A DNA stretch of 64,000 bases from Natronospirillum sp965602035 (GCA_965602035.1 OZ271919.1:1984001-2048000), one strand, 5' to 3'; shown: positions 8,893 through 18,441, counted from the first letter of the stretch. Numbers and translations are program-made. Notes: generated by a model from the sequence alone, not told the origin.

Positions 8893-9670
8893 CCTCAAGC
8901 GACGACAAACGGGTACCGGAAGACCCCGGGCCGGTCACCTGCTGGCGCTGGGGTTGGCAAGCCTTCTCGCAGCCGGGGTTCTCAGCCTCTGGCAGTCTGA
9001 TCGAGCCGCCGAGAACCGGGCCCGTATTGCAAACGCCGAGTCCGAAGTAGCGGCGGCACGCATGGCAGTAGAGAACTTTCGGGCAGACAACCCGGAGGTT
9101 TCAGACAACACGGATCTGCGCGAACGCATATCCGAACTGGAAAGCGAACGACAGACGGAGCTCAACCGGTTGCGCAATCTGATACAGACCAGTGGCGTCC
9201 GCGGGCTCTCCTATTATGATTTTCTGAGTACACTGGCTCGCCAACGCATAGATGGTGCCTGGTTGACCCGGTTCAGGCTGGAAAATGACGAGGATCGCGG
9301 CGTTCTTTATGTGACGCTGCGCGGACTCACTGAAGACACGGAACTGTTACCGGAATACCTTGCCGGTCTGCGGTCTGGCGGGCTGCAGAGCGTCAGTTTC
9401 AACAACCTGACAGTCAACCGACAGACGGCACCGCAGCAGCCATCCTCAGGCGTTGACGGCCCACTTTTTCGCTTCCAGTTAAGCACCCGGACCGATCCAG
9501 CTGTGCTCGCGGAAGCCATGGGCAGCAACGAGTCATCGAGCGGTAATCCGGATAGTGCCGGTGGGTCCGACAGTGCGCAGTCTTCTTCAGCACCACCGGC
9601 CTCTCGGCTGCCGTTGGAAGGCCTGCCCCCCGGCCTGCTGAATTCTCTGATGCAGGGAGGCGGCCAATGA
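8879..9670 (+). CDS. PilN-like MSHA assembly protein (MshI2 type)
   Basis: This 263-residue bitopic inner-membrane protein has one membrane segment (about residues 20-40). A coiled-coil stretch (about 45-100) follows, then a PilN-like ferredoxin fold (LSYYDFLSTLARQRIDGAWLT region). The C-terminal 70 residues are Ser/Gln/Pro rich and low in complexity. It begins inside mshI (14-base overlap) and ends in ATGA with mshJ. PilN partners PilM and PilO in the alignment complex, and the order here (M-, N-, O-, P-like) matches. The start at 8879 replaces a longer open frame from 8750. Confidence 0.78.
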   Translation: MQNIDLKRRQTGTGRPRAGHLLALGLASLLAAGVLSLWQSDRAAENRARIANAESEVAAARMAVENFRADNPEVSDNTDLRERISELESERQTELNRLRNLIQTSGVRGLSYYDFLSTLARQRIDGAWLTRFRLENDEDRGVLYVTLRGLTEDTELLPEYLAGLRSGGLQSVSFNNLTVNRQTAPQQPSSGVDGPLFRFQLSTRTDPAVLAEAMGSNESSSGNPDSAGGSDSAQSSSAPPASRLPLEGLPPGLLNSLMQGGGQ

Positions 9671-10326
9671 GTATCTGGTATCGTGCCATGGCCTACCGCC
9701 TGAACGGGCTGTTGAACCGTTTGCAGGCACGCGAAGTCAAATTGCTGGCACTGGTCATCGTACTGGTTATTGCCGCCGGTCAATACGGACTCGGTTATAC
9801 CATGGGCTGGTACCGTATGATGTCGGTAGAAGATCAGGTTGCCCGACGCCAGAGCGAAGTCCAGCAACTGGAGAGCCAATTGGCCGAGCTGCGCCGGCAG
9901 CAGGAAAACCCGCAGCAGCAACAGTTGCAGAACCGTATAGACCGGCTTGAGAACGACATCTCGCAGATTGATGAGCAACTGGCACGACTGACCGATGAAC
10001 TCGTGGCTCCGGACGAAATGGTTCGCGTGATCCAGCAGCTACTCAATGCTCAGACCGGGTTGACTCTGACCCGGTTCACCACATTGCCGGTCACCACGAC
10101 CCAGAGCACGACAGGGAACAACGACAGCGCACTGTTCCGGCACTCGGTGAGGCTCGAGCTCGAGGGCTCCTTCAATGCGCTCGCGCGGTACGTCCGCCTG
10201 ATCGAGGCGGCCAACTGGCAGATATACTGGCAGAGTCTGGATTATGAAATTCAGGACTACCCGACAGGTCGAGCCGTTATGACGCTCTATACGCTGAGCA
10301 CAGAGGAGGTCTGGCTGGATGTCTGA
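9667..10326 (+). CDS. mshJ: MSHA biogenesis protein MshJ (PilO-like)
   Basis: This 219-residue inner-membrane protein has one membrane helix at about residues 24-42 (LALVIVLVIAAGQYGLGY). A long coiled coil (about 55-115, rich in Gln, Glu, Arg) follows, then a small periplasmic ferredoxin-like domain. This is the PilO layout, a partner of PilN. The start overlaps the preceding stop (ATGA), and the end overlaps mshK by eight bases, so translation is probably coupled throughout. Confidence 0.8.
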   Translation: MSIWYRAMAYRLNGLLNRLQAREVKLLALVIVLVIAAGQYGLGYTMGWYRMMSVEDQVARRQSEVQQLESQLAELRRQQENPQQQQLQNRIDRLENDISQIDEQLARLTDELVAPDEMVRVIQQLLNAQTGLTLTRFTTLPVTTTQSTTGNNDSALFRHSVRLELEGSFNALARYVRLIEAANWQIYWQSLDYEIQDYPTGRAVMTLYTLSTEEVWLDV

Positions 10327-10720
10327 CCCGAGACTGAACGGCGGTAGAAAATGGTGCATGATTATGGCCCTCTGTGGTGTAATCGGGCACTCAGCCGCAC
10401 AGGCGCTGGATGACCCGATGCGCCCCAGTACACGGCAACCGACAGAGGTAGCACCCAGTGAACCGGAACCCGAGCCGGAACCCGCACCCCCGGTTGTGTT
10501 CAATCCGGCCGACTATTCCGTACAGTCCCTGTACGTGCTGGGTGACCAACGCCGGGTCCGGATCAACGGCGACTGGTACGAAGTAGGTGACCGACTCGGC
10601 ATTGGCCGTATTACCGCGATCCGGACCAACGCGGCCGTAGTGATGGCGGACGACGATCTGCACATGCTGTATAAGGACACACCGAGAGCCAGTTTCCGGC
10701 ATCGGCAGGAGAACCAATGA
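10319..10720 (+). CDS. mshK: MSHA biogenesis protein MshK (PilP-like)
   Basis: This 133-residue exported protein has an N-terminal signal-like segment (about residues 10-28, ending near SAAQA). A Pro/Glu-rich linker follows (about 45-62). The C-terminal beta domain (VQSLYVLGDQRRVRINGDWYEVGD) resembles the PilP/GspC HR fold that bridges the inner-membrane platform and the secretin. The ATG at 10319 overlaps mshJ by eight bases. The ATG of mshL overlaps its stop. No lipobox is obvious. Confidence 0.78.
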   Translation: MSDPRLNGGRKWCMIMALCGVIGHSAAQALDDPMRPSTRQPTEVAPSEPEPEPEPAPPVVFNPADYSVQSLYVLGDQRRVRINGDWYEVGDRLGIGRITAIRTNAAVVMADDDLHMLYKDTPRASFRHRQENQ

Positions 10721-12318
10721 CTATTGTGAACGCAATTCGGCGAATCCCGGTATGGTGGCTGGCGTCAACGCTGACCCTGATCGCATTGGGCGGGTGCGCC
10801 GGGCAACCGACCGAACCGCAAAGCAGCGAGCAGCAGCCGACAGCCGACACAGCGCCGCAGGCATCTCGCAATACGGCTGCAGCCATTGAGTCGTTCGCCG
10901 GCCAGTCGACAGACGCCCCAGAGTCAGAGGCGTCACCACCCGATGTGCCCTCCGAGCTCAATGACATGATTCTGGACGAAAGCGCTGAACGGCGCAGCGC
11001 CCGGTTTGATGTGGCGGCCGATGGCGTTCCGCTGGCCCAGTTTCTGGACGACCTGTCTGACATAGCAGATACCAACATCCTGCTCAGCGAGGCCATTGAA
11101 GGCAACGTGACCCTGCGTATGCGCAATGTGACCGTGACGGATGTCATGCGTGCGGTCCAGGATCAGCTCGGCATCGCGTTCGAACAGACCAGCTACGGCT
11201 ACCGTGTCAGCGGCAGCCAGATCCAGACCCGCATGTTCCGCGTGAATTACCTCGACATTTCCCGGCTCGGCTCCTCGGCCACCGGCGTCAGCTCCGGGCA
11301 GATCGGCGGCGGTAGTGGCCAGGCCAGCCAGATCAACACAGAGAATTCAACCGACTTCTGGGCCACACTGGAAGACACGCTGAGTCTGATGATGGGCGAA
11401 GGCGGCGGCCGCCAATTGGTGGTCAATGCGCAGACCGGACTCATCGTGGTTCGAGCCCAGCCCCGGGAGCTGCAGGCGATCGGTGATTTCCTGTACGAGG
11501 CTGAGCTGGCGCTGCAGCAGCAGGTCATCATTGAGGCTCGCATTCTTGAGGTCAGGCTGTCAGAGTCCTTCGAGTCCGGCATTGACTGGTCGATACTCGG
11601 CAGCGCGAACGGCCTGGAGATCGGTGGCGGAGTCGACGGCAATCCGTTTTCCACCCCCAATGACAATGGGCTCGATGGCGCGTTCAACTTCAGTCTGAAC
11701 CTCCAGAACTTCAATTCGGTGATTCGCGCCCTCCGTACTCAGGGTGAAGTGGAAGTGCTTTCCAGCCCCCGTATTTCGACCGTGAACAACCAGAAGGCGG
11801 TCATTAAAGTAGGCAGTGAGGAGCAGTTTGTGACCGTCAGCTCCGTCAGTTCGGAGACCGAGGAAGGCACACAGACGGTTACGCCTTCGTTCGGGCTACA
11901 GCCCTATTTCTCGGGGATTTCACTGGACGTAACCCCACAGATCCAGGAAGAAGAGAGCATTATTCTGCACGTTCACCCTTCCGTGATCCGGGTCGAGTCC
12001 ACCACCAAATCATTCACGGTACAGGGTGAGTCCTACAACCTGCCCCTCGCCAACAGCACGATCCGGGAGACCGACAGTGTGATTCGGGCAGACAACGGCC
12101 AGGTGGTGGTTATTGGCGGCTTGCTGCAGAATTCGGTGACCAATCAGAGCAGTGGTGTGCCGAATCGCAGCAACGGCCTGCTGGGCTGGCTGTTCGGGCA
12201 GGAGCGCAGCGCCACGGAGCGCAGTGAGCTGATCATTCTGTTACGTCCGGTAATTGCGGATCCGGCGACAATGCAACAGGATATCGACAACACCGCAACC
12301 AGACTGCTGCAGCCCTGA
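10717..12318 (+). CDS. mshL: MSHA outer-membrane secretin MshL
   Basis: This 533-residue secretin forms the outer-membrane channel for the pilus. It starts with a lipoprotein signal (ALGGC, modified Cys27). Then come a variable Ser/Gln-rich segment, a secretin/TonB short N-terminal domain (about 90-160), an N-domain, and the C-terminal secretin beta domain (about 265-530). The last contains VLSSPRISTVNNQKAVIKVG and the VVVIGGLLQ signature. The start overlaps mshK by ATGA. MshM follows three bases after the stop. Confidence 0.93.
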   Translation: MTIVNAIRRIPVWWLASTLTLIALGGCAGQPTEPQSSEQQPTADTAPQASRNTAAAIESFAGQSTDAPESEASPPDVPSELNDMILDESAERRSARFDVAADGVPLAQFLDDLSDIADTNILLSEAIEGNVTLRMRNVTVTDVMRAVQDQLGIAFEQTSYGYRVSGSQIQTRMFRVNYLDISRLGSSATGVSSGQIGGGSGQASQINTENSTDFWATLEDTLSLMMGEGGGRQLVVNAQTGLIVVRAQPRELQAIGDFLYEAELALQQQVIIEARILEVRLSESFESGIDWSILGSANGLEIGGGVDGNPFSTPNDNGLDGAFNFSLNLQNFNSVIRALRTQGEVEVLSSPRISTVNNQKAVIKVGSEEQFVTVSSVSSETEEGTQTVTPSFGLQPYFSGISLDVTPQIQEEESIILHVHPSVIRVESTTKSFTVQGESYNLPLANSTIRETDSVIRADNGQVVVIGGLLQNSVTNQSSGVPNRSNGLLGWLFGQERSATERSELIILLRPVIADPATMQQDIDNTATRLLQP

Positions 12319-12320
12319 TC

Positions 12321-13247
12321 ATGTACGAGGGATTCTTTGGCCTGACACACCCGCCGTTTGCGCTGACCCCGGACACGAGGCGCTTCATTAACCTCGAAAG
12401 CCATCGTGGCTGTTTCGACATGTTGCGCTACGCCATTGAGGCCAATGAAGGCTTCGTAAAAGTGGTCGGCGATGTAGGCACGGGCAAGACGCTGCTCTGT
12501 CGGAAGTTTCTGCATGAACTAACCCGGGGTGAGCGCCGCAAGCAGTTCCTTCCCGTGTTCATTCCCAACCCCATGCTCAGCGGTACCGGTCTCCTGCGGG
12601 TACTCGCCGGAAAACTCCGGGTTCCGGACGCCGGACAGATGCGCTATGTCGAACTGTTCGAACAGGTACAGAGGCGGCTACTGGCACTGGCGTCGAAGGG
12701 CCGCACGGTAGTGATCGTTATTGACGAAGCACAGGCACTGCCGGAAGAGACGCTGGAAGTATTGCGGCTGATCACCAATCTGGAAACGGAAACCCGGAAA
12801 CTGGTGCAGATTGTGCTGTTCGGCCAGCCTGAGCTGGATACCATTCTCGAACAGCACCGGGTGCGACAGCTACTGCAACGCATCACCTTCAGTTACGAAC
12901 TGGCCCCGATGGGCCCGAAGGATGTCTCACATTACGTCAACGGTCGCATCGCGGCCTCGGGCTACGACGGGCCGCCACTGTTTCGCGGCCGGGTTATTCG
13001 GCAGCTCTACCGCTACAGCCGTGGCGTTCCCCGAATGCTGAACATTCTCTGCCATAAGGCGCTGCTGTGCGCCTACGGCCGCGGCGAGAGACGGATTACC
13101 ACGGCGGATATCCGTGAGGCCGTGCGTAACTCGCCGGCCCGTGTCTACCCGGAACAGCGGCACATCGGCTGGTGGTGGGGATTGGTGCCACTGGTGCTGA
13201 TTGCCGCCGGTCTGCTGGCACTGAATGCCGGAGTGTTCACCTTATGA
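12321..13247 (+). CDS. mshM: MSHA AAA ATPase MshM (ExeA-like)
   Basis: This 308-residue AAA ATPase has Walker A GDVGTGKT (residues 50-57) and Walker B VIVIDEAQ (131-138). A C-terminal membrane segment (about 285-305) ends the protein. The N-terminus (YEGFFGLTHPPFALTPD) is the ExeA/MshM signature. These proteins help secretin assembly or peptidoglycan insertion. The stop overlaps the mshN start (ATGA). Confidence 0.9.
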   Translation: MYEGFFGLTHPPFALTPDTRRFINLESHRGCFDMLRYAIEANEGFVKVVGDVGTGKTLLCRKFLHELTRGERRKQFLPVFIPNPMLSGTGLLRVLAGKLRVPDAGQMRYVELFEQVQRRLLALASKGRTVVIVIDEAQALPEETLEVLRLITNLETETRKLVQIVLFGQPELDTILEQHRVRQLLQRITFSYELAPMGPKDVSHYVNGRIAASGYDGPPLFRGRVIRQLYRYSRGVPRMLNILCHKALLCAYGRGERRITTADIREAVRNSPARVYPEQRHIGWWWGLVPLVLIAAGLLALNAGVFTL

Positions 13248-14509
13248 GCCGGGCGCCGTCTGACCTGCAACGGGGTATATCCTCCGCCAGTGCCGATGGC
13301 GAGCCGCTGGGGAGCGACGGCTCCATTCACAACCCCCTCGCCGGGGCTCGCCCGGTACACCGCCGGCGCCGCTGGTTGCGCCGCCTCTTCCTCCTGGCTC
13401 TTTATGCCGGCATCGTGGCCGTCATCGTGTCACAGGGAAGTCGGTTCTGGCAGAACCATCCGATTGTTTCCGGGTTCCTGCCCGACTTTCTGGTTCAGAG
13501 TACGGGCCCGGAATCTCAGTCAGAACCACCACCGGTCTCCCGACGGGTGCAACAGGAGCCCGCCGTCCGCATCGAACCAGACTCGCCCGCGGCTATAGCC
13601 CCGGAGCCACCCCAGCCTCCGGTTGCGGAGCGTTCAGCCGAGCCCGCTTCACCGGTTGAGCCAGAACCTGCGCCGGATGCACCGGTGGCCGTCACCCCGG
13701 AGGCGCAACCCGACAATTCAGCTCCAAGGACCAACGGTTCTGGCGACGACACTGCGAGTGATGACACGAACCAGCCATCTAACGCAACAACCGAGTCGGA
13801 ACCGTCCCCCGCAGCGTCTGCCGACCGCAACACACGGCCTGAGCCGGAGAGCAACGGGGGTTCCCGCGAGGCGACGGAGCAGATCTCGTTACCGACCACT
13901 GAGCCTGTGTCCGAAACATCCGGTCAACCACAGGGTCAAACCGGGCAACAGTCGGAGGGCCCGGAGGAATCAGACAACGGAGGATCTCCCGGGTCAGCAC
14001 AGTCCCCGGTCAGCACCAATCAGAACCCGCAGACGCGACAGGTGTTGTTCTCCGAATCCGGTCGAAATCAACGCATGGAGGAGGCACGGAACTGGTTCCG
14101 TGAAGGTCAGCAGGAGCGAGCACTTGAGCACCTGGCAGAATGGCTTCGCGAAGACGACCACACGGAAGTGCGACAGCTCTATGGCAGATTGCTGTTACGG
14201 GCAGACCGCCCCCAGGAAGCACGGAGGGTATTGCGCCCACAGGCCAATACCGCGGAAATGGAGCTCCGCGCCTATGCAGACTACCAGTCAGGCGCCTATG
14301 CGGACGCGGTTCGCTACTACACACGATTGCTGAATGAGGCACCGACTGTTCAGACAGAGTGGTACCTGTGGTTGGGTATAGGATCCGAGCAGATGCAGAA
14401 CCCGAATGAGGCCATACGCTACTACCGACTCTACCTGCGCGAGGGCCAGCAGCAGTCCACGCAGTTACGGGAATACGCGCAGGACCGGTTGCGACAACTG
14501 GACAGATGA
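13244..14509 (+). CDS. mshN: MSHA biogenesis protein MshN (TPR protein)
   Basis: This 421-residue protein has a short basic cytoplasmic N-terminus and one membrane segment (about residues 45-65). A long Pro/Glu/Ser/Thr-rich periplasmic linker (about 85-265) follows, and a C-terminal set of tetratricopeptide repeats (about 275-420) ends the protein. This plan fits MshN. The linker is low in complexity and produces long shadow frames. The ATG at 13244 overlaps the mshM stop; an earlier in-frame start at 13172 lies inside mshM and was rejected. Confidence 0.82.
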   Translation: MSRAPSDLQRGISSASADGEPLGSDGSIHNPLAGARPVHRRRRWLRRLFLLALYAGIVAVIVSQGSRFWQNHPIVSGFLPDFLVQSTGPESQSEPPPVSRRVQQEPAVRIEPDSPAAIAPEPPQPPVAERSAEPASPVEPEPAPDAPVAVTPEAQPDNSAPRTNGSGDDTASDDTNQPSNATTESEPSPAASADRNTRPEPESNGGSREATEQISLPTTEPVSETSGQPQGQTGQQSEGPEESDNGGSPGSAQSPVSTNQNPQTRQVLFSESGRNQRMEEARNWFREGQQERALEHLAEWLREDDHTEVRQLYGRLLLRADRPQEARRVLRPQANTAEMELRAYADYQSGAYADAVRYYTRLLNEAPTVQTEWYLWLGIGSEQMQNPNEAIRYYRLYLREGQQQSTQLREYAQDRLRQLDR

Positions 14510-14525
14510 TGGGAGACCGCGTGAT

Positions 14526-16406
14526 ATGACTCAGTCACAGACCCGGAACCAGAGCGACGCCAACAAGAAAATCCGTCTGGGCGACCTGCTCGTGGAACAG
14601 GGTGCCATCAGCGACAGCCAACTGAAGAAAGCGCTCGGTGCTCAGCGTTCTTCCGGCAAGAAGCTCGGGCGTTTGTTGGTCGATATGGGGATTATCACCG
14701 AAGACCGCATGCTCGGCGTACTGTCCAAGCACCTGCGCATTCCGTTTCTGGAACTTCGCCGCTTCAATCTGAAACGGGAAATGGTGGAAAAGCTGCCGGA
14801 AAACCTGGCCCGGCGGTATCGATGCATGGTTCTGGCAGAGAATGAGCGTGCCTTTCAGGTTGCCATGTCCGATCCACTGGATCTGGTCGCCCGCGATGCG
14901 ATTCAGCAATCGCTAGGAAAGCCGATCCAGCCGGCGATCGTCCGTGAGTCCGAATTGCTGGCGACGCTGGACCAGATGTACCGGAACACCGGCGCCATTG
15001 CCTCCCTCGCCGGCGAAATCGAAACCGAAATGCGCGAGAGTGATTTTGACCTCGCACAGCTTGCCGGTGAAAGTGACACCCAGGATGCGCCCGTTGTCCG
15101 GTTGCTCCAGACCATTCTGGAGGACGCTGTAAAAACCGGTGCTTCTGACATTCATATCGAGCCGGATGACACCGTGCTGCGTGTGCGTACACGTATCGAC
15201 GGCATGCTGCAGGAGCAGGTAATGAAGGAACGTCGCGCCGCCAATGCGCTGGTGATGCGACTGAAGATCATGTCCAACCTCGATATCTCGGAAAAGCGCC
15301 TGCCGCAGGACGGCCGCTTCAATATCCGCGTGCTCGACAAGAGCATCGATATCCGCCTGTCGACACTGCCCACGCAGTACGGTGAATCAGTGGTCATGCG
15401 CTTGCTCGACCAGACGGCCGGCATACTGACACTGGAAAAGCTCGGCATGCCGGACGTCGTAATGGATCGATTCAAACTCCAGATAGAGCGACCGCACGGG
15501 CTGATTCTTGTTACCGGCCCGACCGGCTCAGGTAAGACCACCACGTTGTACGCCGCTCTGACCGAGCTGAACAAATCACACCGAAAGATAATCACTGCCG
15601 AGGACCCGATCGAGTACCGGTTGCCGCGCATTCAACAGGTGCAGGTCAGCAGCAAGATTCATCTGGATTTTGCACGCATTCTTAGGTCCGCCCTTCGCCA
15701 GGACCCTGATGTTATTCTGGTCGGTGAAATGCGGGACACAGAAACCGTCTCCGTGGGCGTGCGGGCAGCACTTACAGGCCACCTGGTAATGTCGACGCTG
15801 CACACCAATGACGCGATTTCCAGTGCCGTACGGATGGTTGATATGGGCGTGGAGTCGCACTTGATAGCATCATCCCTGAGGGCAATTGTGGCTCAACGGC
15901 TGGTGCGCAAGATCTGCGACAACTGCCGCCAGCCATACACACCCGATACCCGGGAAAAGATCTGGCTGGAACACCTGGGGATGTTCGACGGCATTGACAG
16001 CCTGCAGCATGGCACCGGCTGTTATCAGTGCAACAACACCGGGTACCGCGGACGTATCGGTGTCTATGAATTGCTGGAGCTGACCGACGACATGCTGCAT
16101 GCACTGCGCGACCGCGACCCCAACCGATTTGTGGAAGTGGCCCGTGCCAATACACACTTTGTCACCATGACCCAGCGGGCACTGGATTACGCCCGTCAGG
16201 GAGTCACCGACCTTCACGAAGTATTTCGCATAACGGCCGATCTGGATGACCCCGAGACCGACCGCAAACCCAATGGCGGTGGTATTTTCCGGGCGCCCGG
16301 CGGCTCCGGTGAGGCATCGTCAGAGAGCAGCAGTGAGTCTGGTGAACGCTCATCACAGGGCCGGTCCGGGGGTGGCCGGTTCACCCTTACGCCGCTGGAC
16401 GAGTAA
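14526..16406 (+). CDS. mshE: MSHA pilus extension ATPase MshE with c-di-GMP-binding domain
   Basis: This 626-residue GspE/PilB-family ATPase powers pilus extension. The N-terminus carries an MshEN domain. Two 24-residue motifs (17-40 and 46-69), each of the form (R/K)LGxLLVxxGxIx, are separated by exactly five residues, the published arrangement for c-di-GMP binding in this family. Walker A is GPTGSGKTT (331-339) and Walker B is VILVGEMRD (396-404). A zinc tetracysteine (Cys464, 467, 499, 502) is complete. The C-terminal 60 residues are Ser/Gly rich. The ATG at 14526 follows GGGAG by ten bases; the frame is open from 14406 inside mshN. Confidence 0.96.
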   Translation: MTQSQTRNQSDANKKIRLGDLLVEQGAISDSQLKKALGAQRSSGKKLGRLLVDMGIITEDRMLGVLSKHLRIPFLELRRFNLKREMVEKLPENLARRYRCMVLAENERAFQVAMSDPLDLVARDAIQQSLGKPIQPAIVRESELLATLDQMYRNTGAIASLAGEIETEMRESDFDLAQLAGESDTQDAPVVRLLQTILEDAVKTGASDIHIEPDDTVLRVRTRIDGMLQEQVMKERRAANALVMRLKIMSNLDISEKRLPQDGRFNIRVLDKSIDIRLSTLPTQYGESVVMRLLDQTAGILTLEKLGMPDVVMDRFKLQIERPHGLILVTGPTGSGKTTTLYAALTELNKSHRKIITAEDPIEYRLPRIQQVQVSSKIHLDFARILRSALRQDPDVILVGEMRDTETVSVGVRAALTGHLVMSTLHTNDAISSAVRMVDMGVESHLIASSLRAIVAQRLVRKICDNCRQPYTPDTREKIWLEHLGMFDGIDSLQHGTGCYQCNNTGYRGRIGVYELLELTDDMLHALRDRDPNRFVEVARANTHFVTMTQRALDYARQGVTDLHEVFRITADLDDPETDRKPNGGGIFRAPGGSGEASSESSSESGERSSQGRSGGGRFTLTPLDE

Positions 16407-16418
16407 CGGGGCGTCATC

Positions 16419-17663
16419 ATGCCGAATTTTGCGTATCGTGGACGAAACAGCGAAGGGCAGACAGTCAGCGATATCATTGAAGCCCATTCAATGGATCATG
16501 CGCTGGATGAACTGCAGCGCCAGCAGATACTGCCCCTGCACATCGAGCCCACCCGAAAGAAACCTCGCGCCAGCGGTGAAAGCGGCGGCCTGCGAGCCTT
16601 CTGGAAACGGGCCACGCGGCCGGCACTGAAGAACGATGACCTGATCCTCTTCTGCCGTCAGATGTATGCGCTTACCCGTTCAGGAATCCCGTTGATGCGC
16701 GCCATCAACGGCCTCGCAGAAGCCACCCGCAATGAACGCTTGCGCGAGGTACTGATCGATGTCAGCCGAGACCTGACCAGCGGAAACGACCTCGCCACCT
16801 GCCTCGCGCGGCACCCGAAAGCGTTCAACAACCTGTTCGTGGCCATGATCAGTATGGGCGAGACCACCGGCCAGCTCGACAACGCGTTCAAGCAGTTGAT
16901 CGGTCACCTCGAACTCGAAAAGAATACCCAACGGCAGATCAAACAGGCGTCGCGATACCCGACCTTTGTCATCATTGCGCTGGTCGCCGGCCTCGCCGTG
17001 ATCAACTACATGGTGATTCCGAATTTCGCGGGTGTATTCGAGCGCATGGGCAGTGAGCTGCCCCTGATGACACGCATACTGCTGAACAGCTCCAATTTCA
17101 CGGTCGCCTACGGACCGTTCATACTCGGAGGCCTGATCGGGCTCTATGCGCTGTACCGTCGTTATATTCAGACACAGAAAGGTCGTGTCTGGCGGGATAG
17201 GCTGTTATTGCGGCTTCCGTTGATGGGTTCGGTATTCGAGCGCGTGACCATGAGCCGATTCACCCGGCCCTTCGCCATGATGATGGACTCGGGCGTGCCA
17301 CTGCTCCATGCACTGACCATCTGCTCCAGAACCGTGGGTAATGAATACGTCGGCCAGAGAATACGCGACATGCACCGCGGCATTGAACGTGGTGACTCCC
17401 TAACCAGTACCGCGCGTGCCAGCGGCATGTTCAGCCCACTGGTACTGCAGATGATTGGTGTCGGCGAAGAAACCGGTAACCTCAGTGACCTGCTACGCGA
17501 CGTAGCGGATTTTTATGACCAGGAAATCGAATACGAGCTCAAGACACTGTCCTCCTCGATCGAGCCCATCTTGATCGCCCTCATGGGTGGCATGGTTGTC
17601 GTACTGGCTCTCGGCGTATTCCTGCCGATGTGGGAAATGGCATCATCGCAGGGTGGGCTGTAG
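16419..17663 (+). CDS. mshG: MSHA inner-membrane platform protein MshG (PilC/GspF family)
   Basis: This 414-residue polytopic protein has two T2SSF domains (about residues 75-200 and 280-400). Three membrane segments lie near 180-205, 225-245 and 385-405. GspF-family proteins couple the ATPase to pilin polymerisation. MPNFAYRGRN at the start is the common GspF N-terminus. It follows mshE by 12 bases and ends the first assembly block. A 280-base region with a sigma-54-type promoter separates it from the pilin gene. Confidence 0.93.
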   Translation: MPNFAYRGRNSEGQTVSDIIEAHSMDHALDELQRQQILPLHIEPTRKKPRASGESGGLRAFWKRATRPALKNDDLILFCRQMYALTRSGIPLMRAINGLAEATRNERLREVLIDVSRDLTSGNDLATCLARHPKAFNNLFVAMISMGETTGQLDNAFKQLIGHLELEKNTQRQIKQASRYPTFVIIALVAGLAVINYMVIPNFAGVFERMGSELPLMTRILLNSSNFTVAYGPFILGGLIGLYALYRRYIQTQKGRVWRDRLLLRLPLMGSVFERVTMSRFTRPFAMMMDSGVPLLHALTICSRTVGNEYVGQRIRDMHRGIERGDSLTSTARASGMFSPLVLQMIGVGEETGNLSDLLRDVADFYDQEIEYELKTLSSSIEPILIALMGGMVVVLALGVFLPMWEMASSQGGL

Positions 17664-17890
17664 ATCAGCCAACCGGGGTGTCGGAAATTCGACGCTTGTT
17701 CAGGCAAAACTTGAACAGAACAGTGTTCACTATGACGATAGCTGGCTCGCTGTCAGCGCCAACTGCGAAGAAACGCAGATTTTTGCGTCAGAATTTATAC
17801 GAACGGCGTTAGATTGCCTTGTAAAATGGGTATACCAGAGCTACAGTCGGAACAGGAAATAACCAGACAGCCGTTTGACAGATTTTCGTC

Positions 17891-17905
17891 GGCATGTTTA
17901 TTGCT
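17891..17905 (+). promoter_or_regulatory. Candidate sigma-54 promoter of mshA
   Basis: GGCATG-TTTA-TTGCT fits the consensus GGCACG-N4-TTGCW with a single change, and GG/GC spacing is exactly ten bases. The predicted start near 17916 would leave a leader of about 28 bases. Type IV pilin genes are often RpoN dependent. No enhancer site for a known activator was recognised upstream. The 280 bases between mshG and mshA hold nothing else that could be identified. Confidence 0.6.
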
Positions 17906-17943
17906 GGCGTAATTGAAGATACACGACTCACACGGAGCCAAAC

Positions 17944-18420
17944 ATGAGACGGAATCAAGCAGGTTTTACCCTGATCGAATTGATCATGGTCATCGTCATA
18001 CTCGGCATACTCTCGGCATTCGCACTGCCGCGGTTTGCTGATTTCGGGGATAATGCGAGTACTGCATCTGTGGAAGGTGCTCGGGCCAGCGTCCAAAGTG
18101 CCTCCGGCATCGTGCGCTCTGCTGCGCTAGTGGACAATGAAACCAGCGCTTCGGGTAGCGTGACCATTGAAGGAGCCACAGTATCAACCGCCTTCGGCTA
18201 TCTGGCTGCCGACGCAGTTACAACCGCTGCGCAGTTAGAGGATTTTCTGGTAGAGCTCAACACAGGCACAAGCGCGGCCTATGTGACAATAAATGATCCG
18301 TCAGACAATTCTGCTTGCTTCACATTTGTAGAGTCATCAGGGTCCAATCAACCATCCAGAGTTTCCGCCGTTAGCACCGCTTGGAGCACGACAAACGATA
18401 ATTGCGGAGTAAGCCCGTAG
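17944..18420 (+). CDS. mshA: MSHA major pilin (MshA/MshB type)
   Basis: This 158-residue type IV prepilin has a seven-residue leader ending in Gly7. The mature protein starts at Phe8 with FTLIELIMVIVILGIL and the invariant Glu at +5, so it should be processed and N-methylated by a prepilin peptidase. Two cysteines near the C-terminus (in NSACF and DNCGV) can form the D-loop disulfide. The GGAG site lies seven bases before the ATG. It is the only non-minor pilin in the locus, so it is taken as the main subunit. The neighbouring convergent PglL-like ligase suggests that it is glycosylated. Confidence 0.88.
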   Translation: MRRNQAGFTLIELIMVIVILGILSAFALPRFADFGDNASTASVEGARASVQSASGIVRSAALVDNETSASGSVTIEGATVSTAFGYLAADAVTTAAQLEDFLVELNTGTSAAYVTINDPSDNSACFTFVESSGSNQPSRVSAVSTAWSTTNDNCGVSP

Positions 18421-18441
18421 ATTATTGCTCTGACAACAACT

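Noticed and set aside
13623..14333. 236-codon plus-strand frame inside mshN
   Set aside because: It is an out-of-frame reading of the Pro/Glu-rich linker; the mshN frame is fixed by its TPR region and ATGA link to mshM.
17740..17760. A second GG-N10-GC pattern upstream of mshA
   Set aside because: The -12 half reads CAGC rather than TTGC and it would leave a leader near 180 bases; the 17891 element is far better.
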